Virus record (IMG/VR): IMGVR_UViG_3300029882_000009
Location: 33,746-97,745 of that record
Length of the DNA stretch: 64,000 nt
DNA from: a virus
Reading direction: 5' to 3' (one strand)
Part shown: positions 14,920 through 23,848 of the stretch, piece after piece
Numbering within the stretch: the stretch's first letter is position 1
How the letters are laid out: the number at the start of each line of letters is the position of its first letter
The notes under the pieces: generated by a model
The model's database searches: none
What the model was told of the DNA's origin: nothing
The model's input: the letters and a program-made list of their open reading frames with translations, nothing else
Translations under genes and position numbers: made by a program

Positions 14920-17900
14920 GAAGTTCCTCTACGGGCGTTATCAATGGTCAACAGATGACCCAGCGCCTCAGAAGTATCATTAACTATATGAGAATGAATA
15001 GCTGAAGGATCTGGATTGCCATTCACTGTAATATGATTAACAATTGTATGGTTTGCGGGGGTTGGCGCTGGGCCGGATTCCATACTGTGAACGCCAGCAG
15101 CGCCCATACTTGTAGTCCCCAATAGCGCACGTAGTCCGTCCTGCCCTGTATACTGACCTTTAGCTATAGGACTATAATCCGTAAACACATCTTGGAAATC
15201 TTGTTTTTGTGTAACATCCCCAACGGCATATTTAGAAGGTCCACCATTGCCAAAAGCCCCAAACATCTGTGCTACAGACATTGCAAGACCGACATATCCC
15301 AGTGCCGTACTTAATCCTGCCATACCAGTTGATGCTGTTTTGGCTGCAGTCGCCGCTGCAGTCGCCCCGGACGCACCTATACTAGCTGCAGCCGCCCCAG
15401 CCGTGGCCGCCGAGGCGGCTGCAGCCGCCCCAGCACTGGCTGTTGCTGCAGTTGTGGCGGCAGAGACAGCAGCACCGGCTACAGGACCTAATGTAGCAGC
15501 GGCTACTGCAGCACTCGCAGCATTGGCTGCAGCCATACCTTGCGATGCTGCAGTTATGACTGTTGATGCTTTTGGCATTAACGACATTACACTTTGAGCA
15601 ACTTTTAAACCAGATTGGACTTTACTTAAAGTTTTTTCTACAGGGGTTGTTGCGTCACCTTTCAATCCTAAAGCCGCTGCTCCTGCCGTAACCGCATTCG
15701 CATCCGCTGTAGTTTGAGAAACAGAGCCTTGCGGAGAATTAGCTGCATCCGATATACTGTTGAATGCACTAATATCACCAGATACATTACCAAGTCCTTG
15801 TGTGGCTCCAATTGCACTGGATGTGCCTTTTCCATTCCCGCCGCTACTTCCACCATCACCACCCACCTGTTGCGTAGCGATCACGTGATCAACTGCTTTC
15901 TGTGTCTCGGTTAAAGGATCTGGGGGTGCTTGGGGTGTAGTAGATCCAGATGATTTCCCAACACCAGTTAAGGCCGCAACTAGTTCTGGGAATCTGGTGT
16001 TAATTATTGCAGACAAACCATTCAATGCTGGTACTACAATATTACCTACTTGAGCATATTTATCAACCCATGCCTTAGCGTCATCCGCAGCTTTTTTAGT
16101 AGCATCTTCTTTCGGATTTTTACCTTTTAGCTCAACCGACAAAACTTCCTTTTTAACGAAATCGGTCAGCGACTTCTTCTCGTATTCTTTAAGAATATCC
16201 TCTCCAGCCTTACGAATATTCTCAGATCGATTACCTTTACTGGTGAGTACATCAAATGCTTTTTCGAAATATCCTCCAATTGTATCAGCAGTCTTTTTCG
16301 CATCCTCTTGTGTAGAGGCGAGTTGTTGTTTGGTCGCAGTCGCTATATCTGATGCAACAGTCTTTGCCTCCTCCGGCGAAAGAGAAGCACCCTGTAACGT
16401 CTTCAAATCAGAGATATAGCTCTCAAGAGAGAGATGGCCTTCCTTAACAGCATCTTGCCAGCCAGAAATCATATCTGTGGCATCTTGCCAATCTGCGGAG
16501 CGTAGAGTTTCGGCAATAGGGGCCATTTTCTCATTGAATTGTTCAGATGTTATAGTGCCAGCATCTAGTTCCGCACGTAGATCATGTATGTCTTTTATAA
16601 ACCCATTACGTAAATTATCCCGACTTGCTGCGCCCAAAGCGAACAATGCCTGAGTCTGGCGATCTGTGGCTGCTATCGTTGTATCTAAATCTTCTGATTT
16701 GGCAGCATTTGTAGCAGCCGTGACATACCGTTGTACATCAACAGCCGATTGTGGTTTTTGTTTTGGATCAGTGGGATGCAAATATAGTTGCGCCTGATCT
16801 TGAATGGCCTGTAACTTATCTGACAAGTCTGTTTTGCCCGTAGCGGACGCAGTCGCATCATGAAGTGAGCGACTAGCTTCCACATATGCTCGTGCAGCCT
16901 CAGCAGTGTCTTTAGCAGTTTGTTTTAATGTTTCAGCATGTTTTTTTGCAAATTCATCTAGAGAATCCCCAAAACTATGCTCACCATTTTCAGCCTCTCT
17001 AAGTGCAGCGGTTAATTCTTTAAGTTTGTCTTTTGCTGCTTCGTAAGCATGTTCTTGGTCTTGAGTTGCACCCTTACCATGCTTCATTTTTTCAGGGTCA
17101 GAAAGTATACTTATATGTTCTTTCATCTCCTTAACAGTACTTATCGCTACTTTCATCTTCTCATTAAGAAGTGCGAATGCGTTTACATCCGCGTCAATAG
17201 GTTTATGTGTTTCGCGAAGATGATTTTCCCATGCGGTTGTAGCAGCGTCCAGTGCGTCAATCTTTGACTGGTATATTTCACTTTCTGTTTGATTTTCAGA
17301 TAATAAATCTGCCGCTGAAGAAGATTTTATACCCTTACCTGAAGTACTACCATCACTCACACCTTTTTTACTATTATCAGGAGCGCGAAGAGGACGGTTT
17401 GGATCAAAATCATTAATATTATAATGATCCATAATTTTTCGTGCCGCAGTTTCAGCTTGATCATAGCGACCACGCAAATCTGCTCTAGGCTGTTGTACAT
17501 TAGCCGCATTGTTACCTGGGGTATGATTAGGGTTCCAAATCTTAAATAGTTGATTATAGTATGATGCTGCCGCTGTTGCAGGGTTTGTCATGCTAGAAAC
17601 AGGACCCCATTTGTCTGTCTCTCCCTGTCTCTGCTGGAATACCCCTATACTATCATGATCGTTGTGTTTCCCAAGATCTGGAAGATTTTTCAAACCACTT
17701 TCTACGATACCTGTTTCAACAGCCGATAGAATCTGGCTTTGTGATGCACCCATCTTCTGGCCCACTTCAATGATAGTTCGCGCAATTGCCCCGGACGAAT
17801 TGGGGTTGGTTGCGTCCATTGCCGCATCTGTTCTTGATTGATTATAATTTTGTGTTAAGCCTGATTGTATTGTGCCCAAATTACGTAATTGTGCTGCCAC

Positions 17901-20900
17901 ATCAGACAATTCTTGAGGGGTTCCATGATGAAGAACTGAAGTTTTTAAACCATTTACATCACCACTGCCAAATAATCCATTACCCTCATACTGAGAAGTG
18001 TATGGGTTACTCATATCTTCTGGATTGTTGGGATCTGCATCTCTAAACTGCCACCCTTTCAACCACGGCAATGCGTTACCATTAGGATTTTCTGTGGGCA
18101 CCATACCGGTCTTGAGAGACCACTGTAATCTTTTGATATCCGTAGCATTGTCGTCTCTTTGTTCTGCCGTACCTTGAGCAGTTACCAGATCTGTTTTTTC
18201 GAGGGCATCTTGAGCCGCTGCGGTCATATCTCGAAGATTGTTCGCTGCAGTAGCCGCGTTGTTGCCCATAACTAAGATAGCATTACCTTGAGCATCGTAG
18301 CCGCTAACCAAATCAGGAGATAGCAATGATATTTTATTCTGAATATCGTGAATTTCATCTAATTGCTCTTTTGTTTTTGGCCCTTTATTGTCATTCAGGT
18401 CAGCGAGTTGTTTAAGCAGGGCCAATGTAGCTTGTGCATGTTCTTGCCCTGCTCGTGCAGCTTTCAAATGGGCGTCTTGCTCATCCAGCAAATCCTGATT
18501 AGTTTTTGTGTGACTATCACCTAATTTATCGTATAGATAAATGAGACCGGCTATTACTGCTACCAAAGCAGTTATTGCCCAAACTACAGGGCCACCGAAC
18601 ACTTCTGATAGAGCAATACCTCCAGCAGCCAACTCTCCTGTTTCCGTTGTAACTACTGATAGTGGAAGTGCCCAAGACTTAAACGCTGCACCTATACGCA
18701 TTCCATAACCAACAATTGTGAATAGGGCACCAATCAACACAGCACTAACCGCAGCAAATGTGGTTGTTTTAACAATAGCACCTTCCATTGCAGGTGACAT
18801 ACCGTTAAAAGTAGTAATAGCCCCCTCAATTGTTGTCATTAATTTAATGACTGTAGGTTTTAATATAGACTCGGCATCTGAAGCGAATGAGGCCACTGAA
18901 GCATTAAAATGTTTCTGAGTTTGTTCCAAACTCGTATTCATCATGTCGCTGGCTTTTGTTGTACTTCCGGCTGAGTTGGAAATATCATTAAGTGTTTTGG
19001 CAAATCGAACGCCGCCATCATTCAGCAATGAAAAGACAGCTTGATTCTTACGCATATCAGGAAACAGCTTATCGAGCATGTCTGATTTGCCACCGGTTGC
19101 CTTTTCAAGTTCCTGTATTGTCTCTTCAAAACCAAACTTTCGAATATGCTCGGAACCTTCACCCAAAGCCAGCCAGCTAAGATGCAACTTATCTGCTTCT
19201 TTGCGCATAGCAACCGTTGGGTTGATAAGGCCGTTCATGAAGTTTTTAAGATACGTAGATGCAGTTGCAGCATTCTTAGTTGTCTGAGTCATGTTGGCGA
19301 GCGCAGCAGAATATTCCTGCACACTCATACCAGCATTCTTCGCCATCTCCATGCCGTTTGCGAACGCCGGGACCATTTCCTTACCGGGTTGTAGTGAATC
19401 GGTAACGGCACGTGTATAAATGTCTGTAACTTCCGCAGCGTCAGAAGCATGGAGTCTAAAGGCAATTAATGTTTTGGTTAATAGTTCAGTACTATCACCC
19501 ATTTCTGCTTCATTACCTTTAGCAAAATTGGCTGCATTAGCAAGAACTTTCATTCCCTCAGCGCCCTTAAATCCAGCACTTTCAACAGGGTATAGTGCTT
19601 GCGCTACAGCATCAGGCATCTGATCATAAGCTTTGGCAACAGCAATTACTTCCTTACGTATTTGTTCGTATGGTCTAGTATCACCGGCAGTTGCCTGGAT
19701 ACGCTTAATCATATCTTCGGTCTGCATACCATTTTTTACAAGCTCACCAATACCATATAGAGCAACACCACCAGCAGCCGCAAGTGCAAACCCGGCACTC
19801 GCCATCATATAGGATTGACCCATAAGATCACGCGAACCAGAACCTGTAAATTGAGAAGATTGTTTTGCTCGTGCTTTTATGGCTTCGGGAGATTGTAGGT
19901 AGTCAATCTTACCTTGTTTTGAAGCAGCAGCCAACATAGCATCTGCTTCATTCTCGGCCCTTTCAACACTCCCAGCTTTATTAACGGCTGTTTTAATAGC
20001 CTCAGAACGTTGATATTGTTCAACAGAAAGGGCTAAGGCTGCGGACTTTTCTGCCTCACTCTGCCTAAACGCTTTTTCATCTTCTTTATATCCAAAATTA
20101 GCGAGTAAGACTCGTTGTTTTTCTAAATCTTTTTCTTCTTTTATTACTATACGTGCTAACGCTAATTTGTCAGCTTCAGCTGCACCAAACATATCCTTTT
20201 CGTATTTGTATAGTACTGCTTCTGCCGCAGCAACTTCCTTTTCCATTTCTATGCGTTCTGCAGCAAGTGTTTTGGCGCTGGCAAGTTTCTCTATCTCGCC
20301 TTCTTTAAATTCTTGGACTTCGTCAGCAGCCGCTTCCCTGGCCACTGTTGTTCCAAGGCCACGCCGTGTGTTCAAGAGTCTTTGATATTCAACACTATCT
20401 GCTACCGCTCTATTTTCGGCGGCTAGCTCTGCCTCTAAAGCGTTTAACCTACCAGTTAAATATTGGTCGTATTCTATAGCACTAAGTCTATTGCCTTCAA
20501 ATGCTTTAGCACGAGCCGCGTCTAGATTTACTATGCGACCACCAGCACCACCTGCAGCCGTTCTTCCACGTCCACCACCGCCGCCTCCTCCGCCAGTATT
20601 GCCAGCAGCTCTATTAGCGTTATTTATAGCATCAGTTACACGACCGAGAACGCCCAAATCTGTTGCTAGACCGCGAATTTCTGTTCGTGCTATACCAGCA
20701 GATGTACGAACGCCATTTAACCAGGTAGTTGTAGTTTCTAGTTTTGGATTTAGAGTGTCTGAGGCTGCTGTGAGACCGTTGAAAGACCCGGAGAGTAGAT
20801 CTATTTTGCCAACAAGGGAATCAATGCGTCTATTGAGTGCAGTGATAGGGCCGCCGAGGGATTTTTGAACACGCTCACCAATTGCTTCTACAGTTTTGGC

Positions 20901-20999
20901 ATAACCATCCAGGCGGCGTTCGGCATCCATCAGGGCTCTATCAAGCCCTGTTAGATCACCGCCGAGCGCTACTGTGGGATTTGCAATTTCTTCTGACAT
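14916..20999 (-). CDS. Tail tape measure protein with a lytic transglycosylase-like domain
   Basis: 2027 aa, the longest gene. The N-terminal 360 residues are coiled coil. Residues about 400-700 match the TP901-type tape-measure core (ALYPVESAGFKGAEGMKVLA, YSAALANMTQTTKNAATAST), followed by membrane-like helices (AAVSAVLIGALFTIVGYGMR, VVWAITALVAVIAGLIYLYD). At about 1075-1190 a lysozyme/transglycosylase-like module appears (SQILSAVETGIVESGLKNLP, DSIGVFQQRQG, AASYYNQLF), with a Glu in VESGL as probable catalytic acid. Long helices and an Ala-rich end follow. It sets tail length and helps DNA cross the envelope; the muralytic module would open peptidoglycan during entry. Confidence 0.93.
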   Translation of the reverse strand: MSEEIANPTVALGGDLTGLDRALMDAERRLDGYAKTVEAIGERVQKSLGGPITALNRRIDSLVGKIDLLSGSFNGLTAASDTLNPKLETTTTWLNGVRTSAGIARTEIRGLATDLGVLGRVTDAINNANRAAGNTGGGGGGGGRGRTAAGGAGGRIVNLDAARAKAFEGNRLSAIEYDQYLTGRLNALEAELAAENRAVADSVEYQRLLNTRRGLGTTVAREAAADEVQEFKEGEIEKLASAKTLAAERIEMEKEVAAAEAVLYKYEKDMFGAAEADKLALARIVIKEEKDLEKQRVLLANFGYKEDEKAFRQSEAEKSAALALSVEQYQRSEAIKTAVNKAGSVERAENEADAMLAAASKQGKIDYLQSPEAIKARAKQSSQFTGSGSRDLMGQSYMMASAGFALAAAGGVALYGIGELVKNGMQTEDMIKRIQATAGDTRPYEQIRKEVIAVAKAYDQMPDAVAQALYPVESAGFKGAEGMKVLANAANFAKGNEAEMGDSTELLTKTLIAFRLHASDAAEVTDIYTRAVTDSLQPGKEMVPAFANGMEMAKNAGMSVQEYSAALANMTQTTKNAATASTYLKNFMNGLINPTVAMRKEADKLHLSWLALGEGSEHIRKFGFEETIQELEKATGGKSDMLDKLFPDMRKNQAVFSLLNDGGVRFAKTLNDISNSAGSTTKASDMMNTSLEQTQKHFNASVASFASDAESILKPTVIKLMTTIEGAITTFNGMSPAMEGAIVKTTTFAAVSAVLIGALFTIVGYGMRIGAAFKSWALPLSVVTTETGELAAGGIALSEVFGGPVVWAITALVAVIAGLIYLYDKLGDSHTKTNQDLLDEQDAHLKAARAGQEHAQATLALLKQLADLNDNKGPKTKEQLDEIHDIQNKISLLSPDLVSGYDAQGNAILVMGNNAATAANNLRDMTAAAQDALEKTDLVTAQGTAEQRDDNATDIKRLQWSLKTGMVPTENPNGNALPWLKGWQFRDADPNNPEDMSNPYTSQYEGNGLFGSGDVNGLKTSVLHHGTPQELSDVAAQLRNLGTIQSGLTQNYNQSRTDAAMDATNPNSSGAIARTIIEVGQKMGASQSQILSAVETGIVESGLKNLPDLGKHNDHDSIGVFQQRQGETDKWGPVSSMTNPATAAASYYNQLFKIWNPNHTPGNNAANVQQPRADLRGRYDQAETAARKIMDHYNINDFDPNRPLRAPDNSKKGVSDGSTSGKGIKSSSAADLLSENQTESEIYQSKIDALDAATTAWENHLRETHKPIDADVNAFALLNEKMKVAISTVKEMKEHISILSDPEKMKHGKGATQDQEHAYEAAKDKLKELTAALREAENGEHSFGDSLDEFAKKHAETLKQTAKDTAEAARAYVEASRSLHDATASATGKTDLSDKLQAIQDQAQLYLHPTDPKQKPQSAVDVQRYVTAATNAAKSEDLDTTIAATDRQTQALFALGAASRDNLRNGFIKDIHDLRAELDAGTITSEQFNEKMAPIAETLRSADWQDATDMISGWQDAVKEGHLSLESYISDLKTLQGASLSPEEAKTVASDIATATKQQLASTQEDAKKTADTIGGYFEKAFDVLTSKGNRSENIRKAGEDILKEYEKKSLTDFVKKEVLSVELKGKNPKEDATKKAADDAKAWVDKYAQVGNIVVPALNGLSAIINTRFPELVAALTGVGKSSGSTTPQAPPDPLTETQKAVDHVIATQQVGGDGGSSGGNGKGTSSAIGATQGLGNVSGDISAFNSISDAANSPQGSVSQTTADANAVTAGAAALGLKGDATTPVEKTLSKVQSGLKVAQSVMSLMPKASTVITAASQGMAAANAASAAVAAATLGPVAGAAVSAATTAATASAGAAAAASAATAGAAAASIGASGATAAATAAKTASTGMAGLSTALGYVGLAMSVAQMFGAFGNGGPSKYAVGDVTQKQDFQDVFTDYSPIAKGQYTGQDGLRALLGTTSMGAAGVHSMESGPAPTPANHTIVNHITVNGNPDPSAIHSHIVNDTSEALGHLLTIDNARRGTS

Positions 21000-21022
21000 T
21001 ATACTTTGTCTTTATATTTTAA

Positions 21023-21178
21023 CTATCGAAAGAACGTATCGAAAGACTCACCACTTAATTGAGGAGTCTCTTCACTTTCACGGCGAATCTTATCGGGATC
21101 ACCACCGGATTCGCGAATTTTTTGGTCTATCAATTGCTCCAAATATAATTGAATTTGAAGTCTTGTCATTGATGACAT
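21023..21178 (-). CDS. Second tail-assembly-chaperone component, 51 aa
   Basis: A short frame between the chaperone gene and the tape measure. Its ATG overlaps the chaperone stop (TAATG). The product is helical and charged (RLQIQLYLEQLIDQKIRESG, DPDKIRRESEETPQ). Many long-tailed phages have a small second frame here, made as a frameshift fusion or separately. The frame is -1 to the upstream gene, but no clear slippery heptamer was seen, so reinitiation at the overlap is the simpler reading. Confidence 0.65.
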   Translation of the reverse strand: MSSMTRLQIQLYLEQLIDQKIRESGGDPDKIRRESEETPQLSGESFDTFFR

Positions 21179-21690
21179 TATATATTCTTTAGTGAATCTA
21201 TATTCTCTTCCGAAGATTGAATAGACAAAGGCTCGGTCAAGTTTGTTAGCGCTGTCTGGTCGCCGAATATCCCCGTCAGCGCTTCGAAGTTTTTTATGAT
21301 AAGTGGTATATCTTCAGCTTCGATTATTAGACGTAGAGCTTCGAGACGTTTGTGAATACGAAGATTGTCAGAAACCCAAGACTCGGGTTGTCGCAATGAC
21401 GCTGCGATAATTACAGTAGCGTTCGGAAGTAGCACTTTGAGAATTTGAGGGACGATAGGAATCATGAGCGCTGAGGAAAATATGGGACGCTCTTCAGGAG
21501 GGAGTTGAAAATGTGCGACGGAATCAATGATAGATACGACCGACGACAAAGCATCAGTCACTTTCATTAGAGCACCATCTGGCATAGGAAATATTTCGTA
21601 GTCCGTTCCATTGTTTGAAAACGGTTTTGGTGTAGGATTGAGAATCTCTTCAGGAGTCTTCTCAGCAACAATACTCTTCTTGGCAGCCAT
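21178..21690 (-). CDS. Tail assembly chaperone
   Basis: 170 aa, directly upstream of the 51-aa frame and the tape measure gene, the fixed position of gpG-like chaperones that hold the tape measure before tube assembly. The sequence is mostly helical (AHFQLPPEERPIFSSALMIP, HKRLEALRLIIEAEDIPLI) with an N-terminal beta segment (FSNNGTDYEIFPMPDGALMK), like other members of this role. The assignment is from position and general character. Confidence 0.7.
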   Translation of the reverse strand: MAAKKSIVAEKTPEEILNPTPKPFSNNGTDYEIFPMPDGALMKVTDALSSVVSIIDSVAHFQLPPEERPIFSSALMIPIVPQILKVLLPNATVIIAASLRQPESWVSDNLRIHKRLEALRLIIEAEDIPLIIKNFEALTGIFGDQTALTNLTEPLSIQSSEENIDSLKNI

Positions 21691-21750
21691 TTTTCTTCCT
21701 TAATTGGGGTAGTGATTATCAACTCATGTGCCAATAATCGTAATATGATA

Positions 21751-21778
21751 GAGGAGGAGGAATTACAAACTCCTCCTC
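21751..21778 (-). terminator. Intercistronic hairpin after the major tail gene
   Basis: Nine-base perfect inverted repeat GAGGAGGAG / CTCCTCCTC with a 10-nt loop, just downstream of the major tail protein gene. No U-run follows on the minus strand, so it may be a partial terminator or a 3' stabiliser that raises major tail protein mRNA over the downstream genes. Confidence 0.5.
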
Positions 21779-21796
21779 ACATTGAACCGTAATTCG

Positions 21797-22384
21797 TTAG
21801 GAGTGGAAGCCAGGTACAGCGCCATTTGCGAAGAAGCGCTCTGCTATTCCACCGATTTGACCGTCTTGGCGGACGTAGGTGTAATCCCATAGGGCGAGAA
21901 GATCAACATCGATATCGGTAACAGCATCTCGTGTCAAATTGAAACCAATGTTGCCATCCATCTTCATCTTCGGGAACACATAAAGTTCCTGGGGATTACC
22001 GTTGGTGGATACGCCGACAACTGTCACATAACCAGAACGGTCACTAAGATTTTCGGTATAATACTGGGTTTCTGGGCCGAACGAATCCGCAAGGTCAAGA
22101 ATGAAAGTGCCACCAAGAAGAAGCTGCCAGTAACGAAGATCAGCCTTTGCGTTACTGATTTTGCACTTGGTTTCACGATCAGTCTCAAAAGCATCAAGTT
22201 GGTGTACGCTTTCTCCGCCAGTAACACGCGCAGACTTTGAAGTCTTCGTCATGTTCATCTCTTTGAGAGCATAAAGGTTACACGCAACATTGGAAGGGAA
22301 TGGGTAGCTAGACCCAGCCGACCATGGATAGATTATAAGCGCCTGTACGCCTACACGCGCTGGTTGTACTGTAGGTAGTGCCAT
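21797..22384 (-). CDS. Major tail (tube) protein
   Basis: 195 aa. It lies between the tail-terminator-like gene and the chaperone pair, has AAGGAAAA before the ATG, and is followed by a stable hairpin, all typical of the abundant tube protein. The sequence is a beta-rich domain (NMTKTSKSARVTGGESVHQL, YVFPKMKMDGNIGFNLTRDA). No second tube or sheath gene follows, supporting a non-contractile tail. The call is from gene order plus composition. Confidence 0.8.
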   Translation of the reverse strand: MALPTVQPARVGVQALIIYPWSAGSSYPFPSNVACNLYALKEMNMTKTSKSARVTGGESVHQLDAFETDRETKCKISNAKADLRYWQLLLGGTFILDLADSFGPETQYYTENLSDRSGYVTVVGVSTNGNPQELYVFPKMKMDGNIGFNLTRDAVTDIDVDLLALWDYTYVRQDGQIGGIAERFFANGAVPGFHS

Positions 22385-22466
22385 AGTATATTTTCCTTAT
22401 TTCTGTTTACTGCACATTCGCTATATTCGCGAAATAATTAAATATACAAATACAGATCAAAACAGA

Positions 22467-22958
22467 TCAATATCCAATCCGATTCATCATGACTTTGTAA
22501 GTCGATCCCCAACGTTCATAGGTCGGATCGGTTGTTGGCAAATAACCAGTTGGCGCAGATTGATGAAAAACATCACATCTGTAATTGGCCGATACATTCT
22601 GACCTTTGATGCCACTAAACCCTACCAATGGATTTCCAAGCAAAATGTCTTGTATTCGAACCTGTATAGCTCTTAGTGTTCCTAAAGCGTCTTCGTCAAT
22701 ATTAGGGTTGCTACGGGTCACTATCTCTAACTTAAAACGCCCCCAAAAAAAGATTGCAAGAGTATTATCCCCATAACTTTCTTGGTTATCTTCATACCCA
22801 TAAACAATTATGGAAGGGTACGAAGCATTTTTTCGCTCTCTTGGCGAAGTCACAGATACAGCACTTAATCCCGCAGCTTGGAAAAGACTTAATATAATCG
22901 CATCATTCACCAAAAGACTTCGAATGAATATGATTAAATCGTCCAATTTACATTCCAA
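22467..22958 (-). CDS. Tail terminator/completion-like protein
   Basis: 163 aa, between the HK97 gp10-like gene and the major tail protein, the slot of the tail terminator. An N-terminal helix (LDDLIIFIRSLLVNDAIILS) is followed by beta strands (YPSIIVYGYEDNQESYGDNT, GRFKLEIVTRSN), the layout of gpU-like terminators. The family is inferred from position and fold layout only. Confidence 0.65.
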   Translation of the reverse strand: MECKLDDLIIFIRSLLVNDAIILSLFQAAGLSAVSVTSPRERKNASYPSIIVYGYEDNQESYGDNTLAIFFWGRFKLEIVTRSNPNIDEDALGTLRAIQVRIQDILLGNPLVGFSGIKGQNVSANYRCDVFHQSAPTGYLPTTDPTYERWGSTYKVMMNRIGY

Positions 22959-22963
22959 TTCTT

Positions 22964-23476
22964 TTATATATTGCGCAATGCTCGATCATAAATAGCTGCA
23001 ATTTCTAGAACATGTTCTGCAACAGCATTTTCAAGAAAATGTGTTGCTTGAATACCAGAAACCATATGAGGCCAAAAGAGACTATTCTCGTTACGAGATT
23101 GTGGTACACCAGTTTCGGGATTGATCCAGTGTAACGCATCAGCATCAACAAGAGGTATTTCGTGTCTCTCGGTCCCCCACTCAAGCCAACCTGCATGTTC
23201 TGAGGTAGCTGTAAGTGTCATACGAACTGTATCCCCGGTTCTTACAATTGCTGTAAACCATGAGTTACGAAGTTCTTCTGTTAATTCTTTGTCGAAAGGT
23301 GGTCTATCCTTATTATACACTAATTCGTCAAGGTTAGCAATAGCCATTGCCTGTACAAATAAAATAGCTTCACGAGTTGCTGCATTAAAGGCATTTCTGT
23401 ATTTCAACGACTCTTTTAAACGCCAATCCCGGAAGTGTTGGCTACTTCCAGCTTTCATTTTTAGTGCTGAATCCAT
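22964..23476 (-). CDS. HK97 gp10-like tail completion (neck) protein
   Basis: 170 aa. A long N-terminal helix (NAATREAILFVQAMAIANLD) is followed by the family's signature HAGWLEWGTERHEIP with its E-x-GT-x-x-H core, then HWINPETGVPQ and a closing helix ATHFLENAVAEH. This family joins head and tail. It is six bases upstream of the tail-terminator gene, the canonical order. Confidence 0.8.
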   Translation of the reverse strand: MDSALKMKAGSSQHFRDWRLKESLKYRNAFNAATREAILFVQAMAIANLDELVYNKDRPPFDKELTEELRNSWFTAIVRTGDTVRMTLTATSEHAGWLEWGTERHEIPLVDADALHWINPETGVPQSRNENSLFWPHMVSGIQATHFLENAVAEHVLEIAAIYDRALRNI

Positions 23477-23482
23477 ATTTTA

Positions 23483-23848
23483 TTATGGCACTATTTTAGG
23501 ACCTTTTGGGTAACGCGCCCAATAAACAACAGTAGAATGACCTATATAAATATCGTTGTTGTCATCATGTGTATATTTCCAACCACCGTGTGTTAAGCGA
23601 ATATATTTAAGTGTTTTTATTGTACCTGTGCCTATCATAGCCATTATTGGCTCTCCAACATCTGGCATTTTATCTTCTGGTTTAATCCATTCAATAATCT
23701 CTTTATGTACCCTATTACTCTTATATATCTGTAAATCACGTTCCTGCTCGCGTTCATAACAATCAATACACAACACAATTGTAGTAAAGTTAGGTAATAA
23801 TTTGGAAATCTTACCATCGTTAGGACAAGATAAGGTGAAGCATTTCAT
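23483..23848 (-). CDS. DUF551-like protein with a C-x-C/C motif
   Basis: The start is ATG 23848, which overlaps the preceding stop (ATGA) and has GGAGAG upstream. The C-terminal part (EWIKPEDKMPDVGEPIMAM, GGWKY, VVYWARYPKGPK) fits DUF551, a short W-x-x-xxD-xxP-x-xG ... W-x-x-P domain found in many phages, function unknown. The N-terminal half has C2, C7 and later CIDC, a possible zinc site. It lies between the glycan cassette and the neck gene. Confidence 0.65.
   Translation of the reverse strand: MKCFTLSCPNDGKISKLLPNFTTIVLCIDCYEREQERDLQIYKSNRVHKEIIEWIKPEDKMPDVGEPIMAMIGTGTIKTLKYIRLTHGGWKYTHDDNNDIYIGHSTVVYWARYPKGPKIVP

Noticed and set aside
15247-15597. Ala-rich plus-strand frame in the tape measure gene
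   Set aside because: Reverse reading of an Ala/Gly-rich coding segment; shadow frame.
21170-21200. Programmed -1 frameshift linking the two tail-chaperone frames
   Set aside because: The frames are in -1 relation and overlap as TAATG, but no slippery heptamer is visible before the stop, so reinitiation is simpler.
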